A DNA stretch of 64,000 bases from Prostheceraeus crozeri. Its lineage: Eukaryota; Platyhelminthes; Polycladida; Euryleptidae. Below, in pieces: positions 22,880-34,424 of this stretch. Positions within the stretch are counted from its first letter, which is position 1, and each line of letters begins with the position of its first letter. The position numbers and the translations under genes are program-made. Under the pieces are notes generated by a model, which worked only from the letters and a program-made list of their open reading frames with translations, searched no databases and had not been told where the DNA came from. The stretch covers positions 1 through 64,000 of the forward strand of contig CAJQUW010007952.1 in NCBI GenBank assembly GCA_907163375.1. Direction: 5' to 3'.

Positions 22880-23555
22880 AATTAAGAATAAAGTAGCACG
22901 AAGCCTTCAGTTAAAGTTGTGTGTTTCTATTCGTGATTTCTCTTCATTTAACATTTAACAACTCTAATATCACTATAACATCAGTAGCACGAAAACATGC
23001 GGTACAGCAAATGAGTCTGTCTGTCTATATTTCCTATTTTTGTGAGTTGCGAGTGATGGCAGAAGGAGTGCATGGATCTTCTAGTCACTAAGTTGTTCTG
23101 CCAATGTCCATATGTGCGTATAATACACAAACACACTTTTGCCGTTTAGCAAAATTACGCTGTTGCGGAAGCGAGTAGGATCTTTGCAATAAGCTGATGA
23201 ACACAGGAGTTCGTTTTTGGTAGACTACTGAAAATATGTTAATTGTAATCCGTTTATAATTGAAAGGTGGTAGAATAAAGACTACTGAGCAGCGAATCTA
23301 ATGCGTAGTTATGCGTCTCAAAATAATACATAGTGTCCATCCATAATAGACTACATGAGCAAGTTGTTCCTACGCGAAAAGATGCCCGTGGTGCAGAAAT
23401 GTTTATTTATTTTTGAAAATGTTGCATTTAGATGTTGTTCATCGTGGAATGACATCTATTGAGAGAAAATACGATAGTTCTTCAATCAAAATGAACCAGA
23501 CTTATCATTTCACACAGACCTAATTTATAATTTATATTTCAACAGACGGAAAATA
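22880..23555. other. Intergenic, nothing recognised
   Basis: Short ORFs only, no repeat recognised. Confidence 0.4.
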
Positions 23556-23560
23556 ACTGC

Positions 23561-23634
23561 GCGTCTTGGTAGATTTGAACCACCGACCTCTGGCGTGGAT
23601 GACCAACGCTCTATCAACTGAGCTATCGACGGGC
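23561..23634 (-). other. tRNA-like sequence (degenerate tRNA or SINE head)
   Basis: The minus strand reads a D-arm AGCTCAGTTGATAGAGC, an anticodon-arm-like TTGG...CCAG stem and a T-arm GGTGGTTCAAATCTACC with a five-pair stem. The acceptor strands (CCGTCGA and AAGACGC) pair poorly, and the anticodon loop (CATCCAC) lacks T at position 33. I therefore favour a tRNA pseudogene or the head of a SINE over a functional tRNA, and assign no amino acid. Confidence 0.6.
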
Positions 23635-23639
23635 GACAG

Positions 23640-23999
23640 ACCGTCATAAGTCCTCAATTGATAGGCAAGATATCAGGAATTCAAAGTCAGAATCATACTC
23701 TGAACGAATACTTGATATGATTAATTATACGATAACGAATTCAGATTTTCTTTCGGTTCGCATAAACTTCTATAATATTTCTGACATTCTGAGGGCTTAA
23801 TATTTTTGCTAGCACCTTGTCATTGCTTCGATTGTGTCGCCGGATGCATCGGTAGATCCAAAAATTAAATTGCCTATTTGAATCGAACATTTTATTATAT
23901 AAATTATATGCGATTGCTGCGACACTGATTAGAATCAACTAAAAAAAAAATTAATTCGACCAGTATTAATCTCGAATGAAACGAGCAGCAGGTAGATGA
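23640..23999. other. Intergenic, nothing recognised
   Basis: AT-rich sequence ending in an A-run at 23941-23950; no gene or repeat recognised. Confidence 0.4.
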
Positions 24000-25545
24000 A
24001 AAAGAACGCGAGATGAAAGCAGGCAGAAAGGATGAGGAGTAAACGGCAGTAATGAAGAGTAGTTAGAAGTGAGAGAAGAAGGAACGAGGGCTCGAGAAAG
24101 AAAAGTAAAGAACAGACGAAACAGAGAGAGAAAAGTAAGTATAAGGAAAAGAGAAGAGAGAGAAAAAGTAAGAAAAAAACAGAGAAATAGTAAGGGCAGC
24201 AAAGAGCTTAGATCAGAGAAAGCAGAAAGAGAAGTGAAGAAAGGAGAGGAGGACGAGAGTAGAGGAAAGCGAGATAAGTTAGAGCAAGAAGGCCAGAAAG
24301 AAAGAGTAGAACGAGTAGCAAGAGTTCACCACAAGAGGGAAGCGAGCGAGGAAAGCTGGAATAGAGTAATAAATATAGAAAATCCGTACAATGTAAAGAC
24401 TAGCGTAAGTAAAGCAGGAAAGAAGAAAGGATAGAATGCGAAAAGTAGTCAATAAAGTAAGATCAAGATAAGCAAGAGACAAAGAGAAGAAAGTGAAAAA
24501 AGAACGAAACAGAGAAAACGAAAGTGAATAAACAGGGCAAAAAAAGGAGAACTAGGAGAAACGAAAGAGAAAAAACGAAGTACACGAAAAGAAAAGAGAA
24601 AGTTTGCAACGAGAAAAACAAAGAGAACGTTAAAGCAAAAACAAAGGAGAGAAAGAAAAGTTACAGAAGTGAGAGAGGAGAGTTAAGATAAGCCGAAAGA
24701 AGACCAGTTAGGTAAAGAGTAAAAGTTAGAAGAAGTAAAGCGCAGTCAATAGAGAGAAACAGAAAACTACGCCTAGAGCAAAAGAAAGAAGGAGAACGAT
24801 AAGAGACACGAACGAAAAAAAGAGAGAAGAAAAAGGCAGAAGGAGCGAGACGAGAAAGAAAAACAAGACGAGATGAAGACGGACAAAAGTCACAGACCAA
24901 CAGCAGCGAGAAAAAAAAAAAAGAAAGTGCCACAGGATGAGAGCAAAAAGTCAAAAAAGAGAACCGCCCCCAAGGAACAGAAGTTTGGGAGGTTTAAACA
25001 GAGAAAGCAAAACGAGTAAATGCGTAAGTAGAAGAAGCGCATGAGAACGCGGTAGACAGTATAACGCGAGCCGAACGTAAAGCACGCCCCATACTCGGAC
25101 GACCTCAGGCCACCATCTCTCCACTCTCCCCCTTCACCCTCTCCCTTCCCCCTCGCCCCCCCCCCTATCCACCCTTGCTCTCTCGCTCCTCTCCCTTGCC
25201 TCCTCATCATCCGAACTCTCCTAAAAATTCCCCCGTGTGTCCTCTCGGCCTACCCATCATCTCCTCCTACCCCCCTGCCCCCATACCCCGCCCTCAACTC
25301 TCATCGCCCTCGCCCTCTTAGCCGAAGCCCCTACTAGTCCTCCCACTCCACCTGCCTCCCCCATCCCCCCCCTCCTCTCCTCTATTCCCTCCCTCTCCTA
25401 TCGAACTCACCCCCCTCTCCTCCTCTCTCTCCCTTCCTCTACTCCTAACTCGTCCCTCCCCCCACTAATCCCCGCTAATCTCTCTCTCCCACTCTCCTCC
25501 TCCCACGCCTCCCATACCCCTCTAAATCGTATAGACTTCTTGTGA
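24000..25545. repeat. Purine-rich tract switching to C/T-rich tract
   Basis: From about 24000 to 25080 the plus strand is almost all A and G, without a fixed period. From about 25090 to 25540 it is almost all C and T, C-rich, including CCCCCCCCCC near 25160. The two halves are not reverse complements (A-rich purine versus C-rich pyrimidine). Several long ORFs of extreme composition arise only from the bias. Such tracts can form triplex DNA, and the minus strand of the C-rich half can form G-quadruplexes (inference). Confidence 0.9.
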
Positions 25546-25549
25546 TGTG

Positions 25550-28420
25550 ATACGCTATTATATGGTGTTACACTTGCACATCATTTTGACTAGGGTAAAA
25601 TGGACTTGCTAAAGTTACTAATGAGTAGGCCCTAATAAATAACTACCATCGATTTTTTCAGTCTCATAATACCAGCGAACATGTTAAAATACTTTTTTTT
25701 ATTGCATGGCATTAAAAAACTCCTCATCTCCAAAAGAGCAATTCATTCACTCATCTCTATTTACACCTTTGCGATTCAAAAGATACTGAGTTGGGTAGTT
25801 TCCGCTTGATGATGTTTCTCCACTTCTATGGATCACACACCTCAGCTTCATGAGCAGCAATACTTCTCATGTCCTATCCCCTAGTACAATTTTACTATTG
25901 CATCAATTCAACAGTTTCAGCAGCCTTTCATTGACGTCATGCAGTAGACAACCATACATGTTGCATTGTCTCTCTTGAGATATGTTGTTATTAATGTATG
26001 AGTTAAAGATTGATCTTCAAAGACATGTGCTGCATACATGCTGAACAAAATTGAACAAGACATACTAGGCATAGTAAACTTTGAATCAAATTATGAAGAA
26101 TTACAGAAAGACTTCAAACGAATGCCATCCGTGAGTGGACCATTAATTCTCAAAGCCTTGTGTAACTGTTTCAGACATTAGATTAAGGGCAAATACGTGC
26201 ATATTAACTCATGGTTGTAAGAAGGCCGTCAAAATTGATCTGGCCACCCATTAGAGTGATCAGGAAAATGATGCTCATGATAGTGTATCATAGTATATGA
26301 AGTGCACCATGAATGCGGTCTCCTCCCTCTTACAGATTTATAATTCAGTTTAACATGTGATAAAATATCAAAATACTAGGTAAGTATCCAATGATTTGAA
26401 TAAAAAATGATGCACAAATACTACTTTACAATTAATCTTAAAACATAAGTGTATAAAACAATTTCATTATGTCAGGATCACAAATAAAGCTTCAGTCTAT
26501 CGATTTTTCGGTGCGTCTATTTCCTTGCAGACTAAAATGATTTTTTCAATTTGAGACCTTGATCTGTAGAAAAAGTTCATGCCATATCATCGTGGGATGC
26601 CAGCAGATCATTAGTGACTTCAAAACGTAGGCCTATATCATAACTTTTCAAAATCTCGGTTATCACATTTGGCGTATTTGGTCAATTGAAGAAGGGGAGA
26701 CTTTATCTCCATCAGAGAAATCATTTAGATTTCTTAGACATCTGGTATTCTAAGATGCTAACGTCTTCTGTTGAATAACAATGCTGCATGGCCTTTTTTC
26801 AAAATAACCAAATTTATTGGCTGATGCTTCTACGCTTTATGATCTGAAGGTAATGTGATAATATACTTTTTCCAATTTCTGCTGTCATTCAACAGTTGGC
26901 ACGAGTGTAAATCGTCTTCAGATTGTCACGGCGTCGTTTGTGAAGATTAGACCTCATCACTAGAGGATTCGGCTGAAGTCAGCTAATACCAGAAGCTGCA
27001 AAGTTGCTGGCAGCAGCTTCAAAGCAGTTATCTCCGCTGAATGCTAACGCTGAGTGAAGGCCTTAGCTCAAAACAGTGAACTGCAATGGTAACAGACTTT
27101 AAAAATGCTACTGAGAGAATTGTAACTTCAATACGAAATGCAAGTGAGAATTGATTCATTGTTGGTGTTTCGCGTTGTGGTGATCTGGAGGCATCTGACG
27201 CCTAATATCGAAATTCTCATGGACAGCATTTCATCATTGTTCATCAAAAAGGGAGACTTCATAGCAGAATCACGAGAAATTTGGAATATTCGCGGGTTTG
27301 CATTTCGTATCATCAAAATTTTCTGTCGATAGAGGCTCGTTGAATCTCTGCCCCTAGTGGTGAGTAGGTTGCTCACCACTGAAATGATGAAGTATTTTGA
27401 CACTATTATGGAAATTAAAGGGAAACTCATCGATGTCGAAAACACGTGACATCGAAGATTCTGTCATAACCCATGCGCGCTTGAGATAAATGATGACACA
27501 ATTGAATACCTCAGCGGTCAAGCAAAAAGGAGCGGATTTCGCGTCGTTGTTGCTCGATGGAATGAGCAGAGATATTGTGCACAAACATGTACAGTAGATG
27601 AAAGTGGATTTAATGTGTGAACGTCGAGACCGCAAGGACGCACAGAGAGCGGAACAAGGGTAGTAAAAATGGCGTCGGAGGAAACAGAGACAACACCTTC
27701 ACTGCATGTATAGCTAACATTCTCTCATGAGTAGCCTACAGCTCTTATTCACTTCGATTTACATTATTTTTCTGATTTTGTTAGTGATAGTAAGGCACTT
27801 CTGCATGAGGATAACTTCACTGTCATTTACGACAATGCACAGTCCCAGAAATCCACCAGCTCCTGTCAGTAAAAATCACGAACTCCCTTCGCTTCTACCA
27901 TTCAGTTAGTCCCTTTAAGAATATGACAGAAAGAGGACAATCATGCACCGAATGTGATGCCAAGCGGGGAATGTCTGATCTAAGAGTCAATTAAACTTAA
28001 GTGACCATTGCGCCCCAACGCTAATTACGTAACTTCACAACATCGTCGCTTGAATATTTATGATGTAATGTGGAGGATACTATTCCAACAATAAAGTTGG
28101 TGAATGTGACCACAGAAAAAATATTTAGGCATGTACGTAAATTGCACAAAAATCTGGGTCGTTGGCCTTCTCGTCGTGGTGGTGAAATATGCTACATCAA
28201 TGCTTAGGGTTTCAGAAACACCCGAAGGAGCGGAGTAGGACCCAGATTAGTAACAATCTACCCCAATCCACACAGCACCAAACTAACAGTAGCCCTGCAC
28301 CACCCTTGGAGGCCTTGAAAAGTTACAGAAGATACAGTGACACTCCATTAAGCTGACAAAGGGCTTAACTGCAGCGGGAAGCATATTCTTATGGGAAGGT
28401 CCCCATCAAGCTCCTGAGCT
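25550..28420. other. Intergenic, nothing recognised
   Basis: Nearly 3 kb with only short ORFs. The 27138-27332 plus and 27128-27445 minus frames overlap each other and neither has a recognisable domain. Confidence 0.4.
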
Positions 28421-28429
28421 CCGGTTTGT

Positions 28430-28866
28430 TTGCACATCCATCATGCTGACTTCCAAAGGAATACACCGGTCAGCAATGCTGCATTCTGCGGAGATGCTCA
28501 TGATCCGTTGGATGTGTGGAGTGAGAATCAGACAGACGGTCTAATGAAGAACTGTGACAGGAAATGGGGCTGAAGAACATATTGGATTCTATCAGAAGAC
28601 AGAGGTTGCGTTGATATGGTCGCTTGCGCAGAAAAAGCGAGTCAGGATGGTTGAAGAAAGTCATGGAGATAAAGGTTCATGGCAAGCGTGCTGTAGGATG
28701 TCAAAGAAAGAGCGGGCGCAGCGTGATAGACAAAGAGCTGAGAAGTGTTGGTGCTCAAGAAACTGATGCATACGTTCGCCAGAAGTGGGGGAGAATCTCT
28801 GGCGGTTCCGTCCCACCCAGCATCTTCTGGACCACAAGGAAGTAACAAAGGATGAGTGACTGAGTG
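28430..28866 (+). mobile_element. LINE ORF2 3' end with tetranucleotide-like tail
   Basis: Plus-strand pieces read as the end of a LINE ORF2: SAEMLMIRWMCGV (28485-28525), a decayed LRWFGH region, then VMEIKVHGKRAVGC, ELRSVGAQETDAYVRQKW (about 28655-28800). The coding part is followed by GGATGAGTGACTGAGTGAG, a tail like those at 19998, 44571 and 63088. Several frameshifts make it a dead copy. Confidence 0.7.
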
Positions 28867-28869
28867 AGC

Positions 28870-31800
28870 AATCCTACACATTAAGAGGGACTTGTCCACT
28901 AGCGCTGACTGACGTTTCAGAGCCACAGTGCCAGAAGGACGGGTACCGGAATTTATCCCAGTCATAAGTCTAGCTCCTAAGGGCCGGGAAACAAACAAGA
29001 ACCAAACCTGACACCAAGTAAACAAGCCAACCTATCGCTACCCCAGACACAGCCATTCTGCAACCGCTTTCGGACTGACTTGCTCCCGGAAGGAATCCCT
29101 TTGTGCGGTCTGCGGCAGCTATCAATAAAACTATTCGGTTCTCTACGGTTAGCAGATATATTCCCTGAAGTCATCGGTTGATGTAATAGAATAATATCTT
29201 TCGAGATTGATGCTCAGAATTGAATTTTTAAAATGTGATATGTCTAGCCAATCCGAATTGCAATTTCAGCACGATATTAAAGTGTATTAGTCGATTTAAT
29301 CATGACTATTAATCATTATCTTAACACTTAAATGGGTACTGACGTCCAACAACCAAATTCTTAATGATCTATTTCAAGGAACTATATACATGCATAACTA
29401 TACATGAATATCCACACGTATGTATAAGTACGGTATGCACACATACATGCCGGTAGAATGTAGAATTGATGATATTCATGCATGCCTAGCCTACTGTGTA
29501 CCGATATACATAGCCTATAGACAGAGTGCAGACTTTTATTGATGTCACACATATATAATTAGGAAGTGACTAATGTTTCGGCCACTTCCGGATTTCTGAG
29601 CAAAGCATGTACACCTGCTTTGAAAAAACAAATGAGCACGCTCTTCGGAACATGGGCACACCTCAATTAACACAACAACGCAATTTCTTCGGATGAGATC
29701 GCTCAAAAATTTGGTTATTTGTCAGAGAAATTCAGTAAAAATTGTGAAATTCATGTTTTTAATTAGACCTGGATGAATTACGGTGAAAAAATCAGAAAGA
29801 ACACGCGTCAAAATCGTTGTGATAATGCACATTTTCATATAAATGATAGTCTTTGAATTGCCATTTTATTATGTTTTCTCAACTTCCCAATGTTAGTCGA
29901 AAAATAAAAAGTATGAGTGAAATGCAAGACTATCTGTTAGCTAATAAGTAAATCAACAGTGATGATGATACCTGGGAGACTGTGCTTCACTGCGAGACCT
30001 AAACAGCCAATGAGTGGGATTAGCGAGCTTTCCAACACATACAAACCACTTTTGACAATATATCTTAAGTTCTTCCATTTTCTTGTGAAAAATAGCCGAT
30101 AATATGATTAATGTGCTTGAGGTCAACGATTGCCCCAGAGATATATGCGCAGCAATAGAAAAAATGGGATGTAGAAGAACTTCTCGAAATTATAGAGCGA
30201 GCCGATTATTTCGTTTATCAACGAATACTATTTCAGATAATGTAATGTAAATTAAGTGTAAAACCTCAAATGCAAAAAAGAATACTTCAGTTTCAAAAAG
30301 TGTAATGTGAGTACAATCTCATCTGCAATTAGCCAATGGCTCAGTGACAGAATCAATAAATTGATCGGGTAACTAAGAATTTAAAAACTTTTGTTTATAT
30401 CAAGGTCAGTTTTGGTGAATTCAAACAAAATGCGTCGACTTGGAGCAGATGCTCACAAAAATGGTTTTGATTGTTTTGATTATCTTGAATTCAGCATGGA
30501 TTCAAGATACAAAAGTGGTGCTACACCTATGCACCTGACTACCCATGGAAGTGACTATTACTTAAATTCTCAGTCTTACAAATGAGAATATTTTCTTTAT
30601 CGTGATCATTTCACAAACTACCTACCAATTGAAATCCAAAAATTCATGATTAAAGAAACCTAGGTGAATTTATGTGACATGTGGGCAACCAACATTTTTC
30701 AGATAGGAAATGAAGTATAAATTTGATGAATTTAGATAATCAAGAAATACATGCCAAAGAAAATTGAACTGACCACATAAATAGAGTTGAATTCTCTCTG
30801 TTTAAGAATCATCCAAGGACATCGGATTACGTTGTTATCACTAGACCGGATGCAGCTGATTATCCGTGGCCGGTGAAACCCACCGGTTTAGGATGTGGTT
30901 AGGATCTTAGAAAAACTGTTTTTCTGGATGTAATCATTTTGTGAGAGAATTTAAAAATTCGTAACAACGCGTCTTTGATCAGCTGATGCAATTCTACATT
31001 GCTATCTTTCAAGGATCGATTAGTCTGTCGCTGTCACTCTAGAGGTGACGCTGTTCTATGTCAACCATTTTATGCGATGGCAGAGAGTTGGAAATATCCA
31101 TCTCCCTTTGACGCGTGATTGGCCAAGCGCACGCAATGCGAAAGAAGTTGTATCAGGGACCACACGTGAAGAGCTGTCGTTGTGACATTGAATTCTGAAT
31201 ATCTGGCAAGTGAACATTACCTATCTTTGACTCAATGTTTCTCCGTGATAAATTCAATAAATGGAATGATCCTTCACATCTTTCGACTCTTCACGATCTA
31301 AATTAACTGGCCTTACGTTCAATGCGGTGTCAATGATTCAGTTCGTCAGAATTCAGGCTTGAATTTGCATTGCGTTCAATGGAAAATTATCTTTCTGCCC
31401 CTCGGTACAAGTTCTTGGCTTGACTATCTGTATTAGAAAATGTCATCTCTAGACCAAGTAACAAAGCAAATTATCTCTGTGGCTAGCTTAAACAATGCTT
31501 CTATATCACGACAATGTGAAGTCTCTTGAAATTCAAAAGTAATTGATTTAAACCAAATTATCTAACCGTGCATCTATTATTTGTTGTAGACGACCAGCAA
31601 CCTTAATGTTTGAAGAAGGTGAATGGAGTCAGATTCACAGTAAAACGGTATCAAAACCCATGTTGGAAACTACATGTAGTCTATCCGGCTTTTTTTAAAA
31701 AAAACCCATTTCCTTCCTTGTCGATCTTTCATAGTGGAGTTTTGAAATTCACTTCCGTTTCGTGTGCGTGAGTTAAAAAGATTTTGAATGTCGCCGTAAT

Positions 31801-32205
31801 GGAGTTACTTGATACATAGTGGATTAGTTTTAATTGTTCCACGGCATAATTTCATGTCTATTATTGATCAACGGTTGATGATGTCTATGATAGTGGTTAA
31901 GTATCGCACGGTTTAAGCATGGTGTGTGCGATGTCACTTTCTCTAACAAATTTGAAACTGTCTCATAATTGTCAATCTACCCTTTTCATTTTTTGCAAAT
32001 GCATGTGCGAAGTTTTAAGTGAAACGTCTCAATCTGATCCCAGTCTTCCGTAGGATTGAGAATATGTTGTCGATGGTAGGCTTTTTTTCCAGATAACTAA
32101 GGCCTATATCTTTCGAGCCAGTGGCGCAGGACGATGTTATGCCCAGGCGCTTGCTAAATCAGAACAGGCCTGTTATTGTAAGTGATGTTTGAACATCCAA
32201 GCATG
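28870..32205. other. Intergenic, nothing recognised
   Basis: About 3.3 kb of AT-rich DNA with no supported gene. A short CCAAT-containing, CpG-richer patch near 31110-31140 (GATTGGCCAAGCGCACGC) resembles a promoter but precedes no identifiable coding sequence on either strand. Confidence 0.4.
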
Positions 32206-32212
32206 CCATGTT

Positions 32213-32625
32213 AGTCCGGCAGCCAGAACACATTTCTGCAAGGCACCAGTCCGTAAATGAGTCTATAATTTTCGGCATGTTCATGAACGTTTATCTGCGG
32301 AGCTTAACGTTTTCAGATTTTTTGACAAGCCTCCTACTGTCAACAAGCACAGCATGTTGGTCCACTTTATCACATTGAACCACATTCTCGCATACACTAT
32401 CGATCAGAAAGATGCTAACTAGTGCCGAAAATTTGTGGCTCAAGACCTAGTAGCCTACCTACTTTTCATTTGACAAAAGAAGACACAGATCATTTCATTT
32501 TTGCCAAACCTGCGATCTTCGTCCTATTGGATTAATATGTGTTTTTCTTTATCCAATCTTACAAGAAGAGCAACTAGGTAGAAATCGGCAGACGTGCAGA
32601 TTCGTAGGAGGCAAGGGGTAAAATA
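32213..32625. mobile_element. Foldback-family relic, left end and interior
   Basis: It starts GTCCGGCAGCCAGAACACAT like the element at 22153 and shares interior strings with 22470-22790, such as CACATTGAACC, ATTTCATTTTTGCC, CAAGAAGAG and the CGGCAG...GCAGA.TCGTAG string near the right arm. The outer right arm is missing. It is an older, internally deleted relative. Confidence 0.7.
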
Positions 32626-32629
32626 TACC

Positions 32630-33235
32630 TTTACGTGGATTAATTCATTCCAAGCTGCCAAATCAAACTCCATGAATTCATTTGGAGGAATACCGTTAGA
32701 GATCAAAATATGTTGTTCCAGGAATTCATAAATATCATTTGACTTGCGTGTGTTCTTTAATTATAAGCATCAAATTTGGCGTTTCTTTTTTTAGCCAGTT
32801 CTTTTATCAAGACTTTCAAGTAAAGATCGTCAAGTCATGGCGATATGGCAATTTTGTTATTCACCAACCAGATAGGAAGTATATTTAGTAGGGTGGTAAC
32901 TCCGCATTTATTAAATCCCTAAATGTGTACACACTTCCGACATTATTAAATGAACTCGAGGTTGCCAAATGTGAGATATGCAAATTTTTGCAGTTTTGAA
33001 GAAATTACCACGGATCTGTATGATCATGATAGTAATGCAGAAGGGATGATGGCATTTTACAGATTCTCAGTGCCATGACAGCCTTGTAGAGGTGATGTTT
33101 GCTAAATTAGCAATTCGGTAGGTTTAAACCTAACACTTGCAGAGCAAACTGATATAATCAAAGACAATGATTTCAATTGACTTTGAAAGATGTAAATGGG
33201 TCCACATCACCATTCAGATTCAAGAAATGAAACAT
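32630..33235. other. Intergenic, nothing recognised
   Basis: No ORF, repeat or regulatory site supported. Confidence 0.4.
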
Positions 33236-33239
33236 GAAT

Positions 33240-33640
33240 TTAGTGAATTATAAAATCATGCCGGTGAAAATTGAATTAGAAACTTGAAATTTCAGCCAGG
33301 AAAGCAAAATCAGATCTCGACTTTTTCATGAAGACTTTCATTATAATGCGGCTCATGAAATTCCCTTCAAATTAGCCTTATCTGCGCTTAGTTAGGATGC
33401 TTATTAGTAAATGTTCATTCCTTTTGATATCTAAATTGTTTCATACTTCTTATAAGGTGGCGTCATCACGGTAGTATATAAATTTGCAAAATTTTGACTT
33501 TTTAAAACTACTTAAATAATTTTTTTGGAACACGGGAACGTAATCTCCGCAAAAACTGAATATTTTCATATAAAAATTTTCACTGTATACAGATACTTTT
33601 TTGAGTCGACACTCTACCTATATATCCCTACTCTATGCAC
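33240..33640 (+). repeat. Dispersed repeat B, copy 1
   Basis: It shares colinear blocks with 42270-42740: ACTTGAAATTT, AAGATCTC/CAGATCTC AACTTT, CATTATAATG, TTTTTGATATCT, TTTCATACT.CTTATA, and at the end TTTTTTGAGTCGACACT. It is diverged, noncoding and of unknown class. Confidence 0.55.
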
Positions 33641-33965
33641 AAACCCGTAAAACAATGTAAAAGTAAAGTTAAATGCAAGGCAAAAGATTGCATTCAAATT
33701 TTTAGGCCTATAGATTTTGTTATATCAAAGATTTACAAACATTCCGAAGTTTTTATATCATTATTATACATCTTTCGATCGACGAGTTCATATATACATT
33801 ACATATTTTCATATAGAGGCCTTTTTGATTGAATAATGAAAAATTCTATCATATATTCGTAGTAGGTGTTATAAATAAGTCTAACTAAGTTTAAGTTTAA
33901 TTTGATAGCTTGGAAATATTTGATGAATTTATCCACGTATAGGTAGACTTTACGGCATGGGCCCT

Positions 33966-34035
33966 ACGGTGTGCGTCATTCTGTGAAATTCTCATTTCCC
34001 GCCTCGTCTCCTGCAGAAACTCGGTCTGGCTGCGT
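33966..34035 (-). mobile_element. Solo terminal arm of the foldback family
   Basis: The plus strand reads GCGTCATTCTGTGAAATTCTC, CGCCTCGTCTCCTGCAGAAACTC and CTGGCTGC, one 76-bp-type unit in the orientation of a right arm. No partner arm was seen within the next kilobases. Confidence 0.7.
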
Positions 34036-34424
34036 TATGACTAGGATCGATATGCGCATGTATTTAGCTGTACTCATTTAAATTGAGTTTTAGCGCCTTA
34101 CTTCGATTTATTAGTCATTAAAATCTATTATTTTTAACTCTCGAACACGCGTCTATTCGAAAGAAAAACAACTCTTGTTTTCAATTCTTCTACTTGGAGA
34201 CGGTTTCTGAAACAAAGATACAAGATCAATATAAATGCAAGTATAAAATTGACTAGTCATTGGCTGTCACGAAAGAGTAGGCCTAATTCATAACGCGGGC
34301 GCGTGGTCAACAAATTTTCTTGATGCTCATTCAACTGCAGTCTTGCAGTCAATTCAAAAGTCATTGATGGCAATCATGAAGATTCTGTGGTAGCAAGTAA
34401 GTATAGCGCATAGACAGGTAATAG
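34036..34424. other. Intergenic, nothing recognised; ends in TAATAG duplication
   Basis: No gene. The last six bases (34419-34424, TAATAG) are repeated at 37130-37135 and are the proposed target-site duplication of the next element. Confidence 0.4.

Noticed and set aside
24069-25545. ORFs of 97-121 codons in the purine/pyrimidine tract
   Set aside because: They are products of extreme base bias (only Lys/Arg/Glu or Pro/Ser/Leu) on both strands and overlap each other.
31080-31160. CpG-richer CCAAT-containing patch as a promoter
   Set aside because: No coding sequence or exon could be linked to it on either strand.
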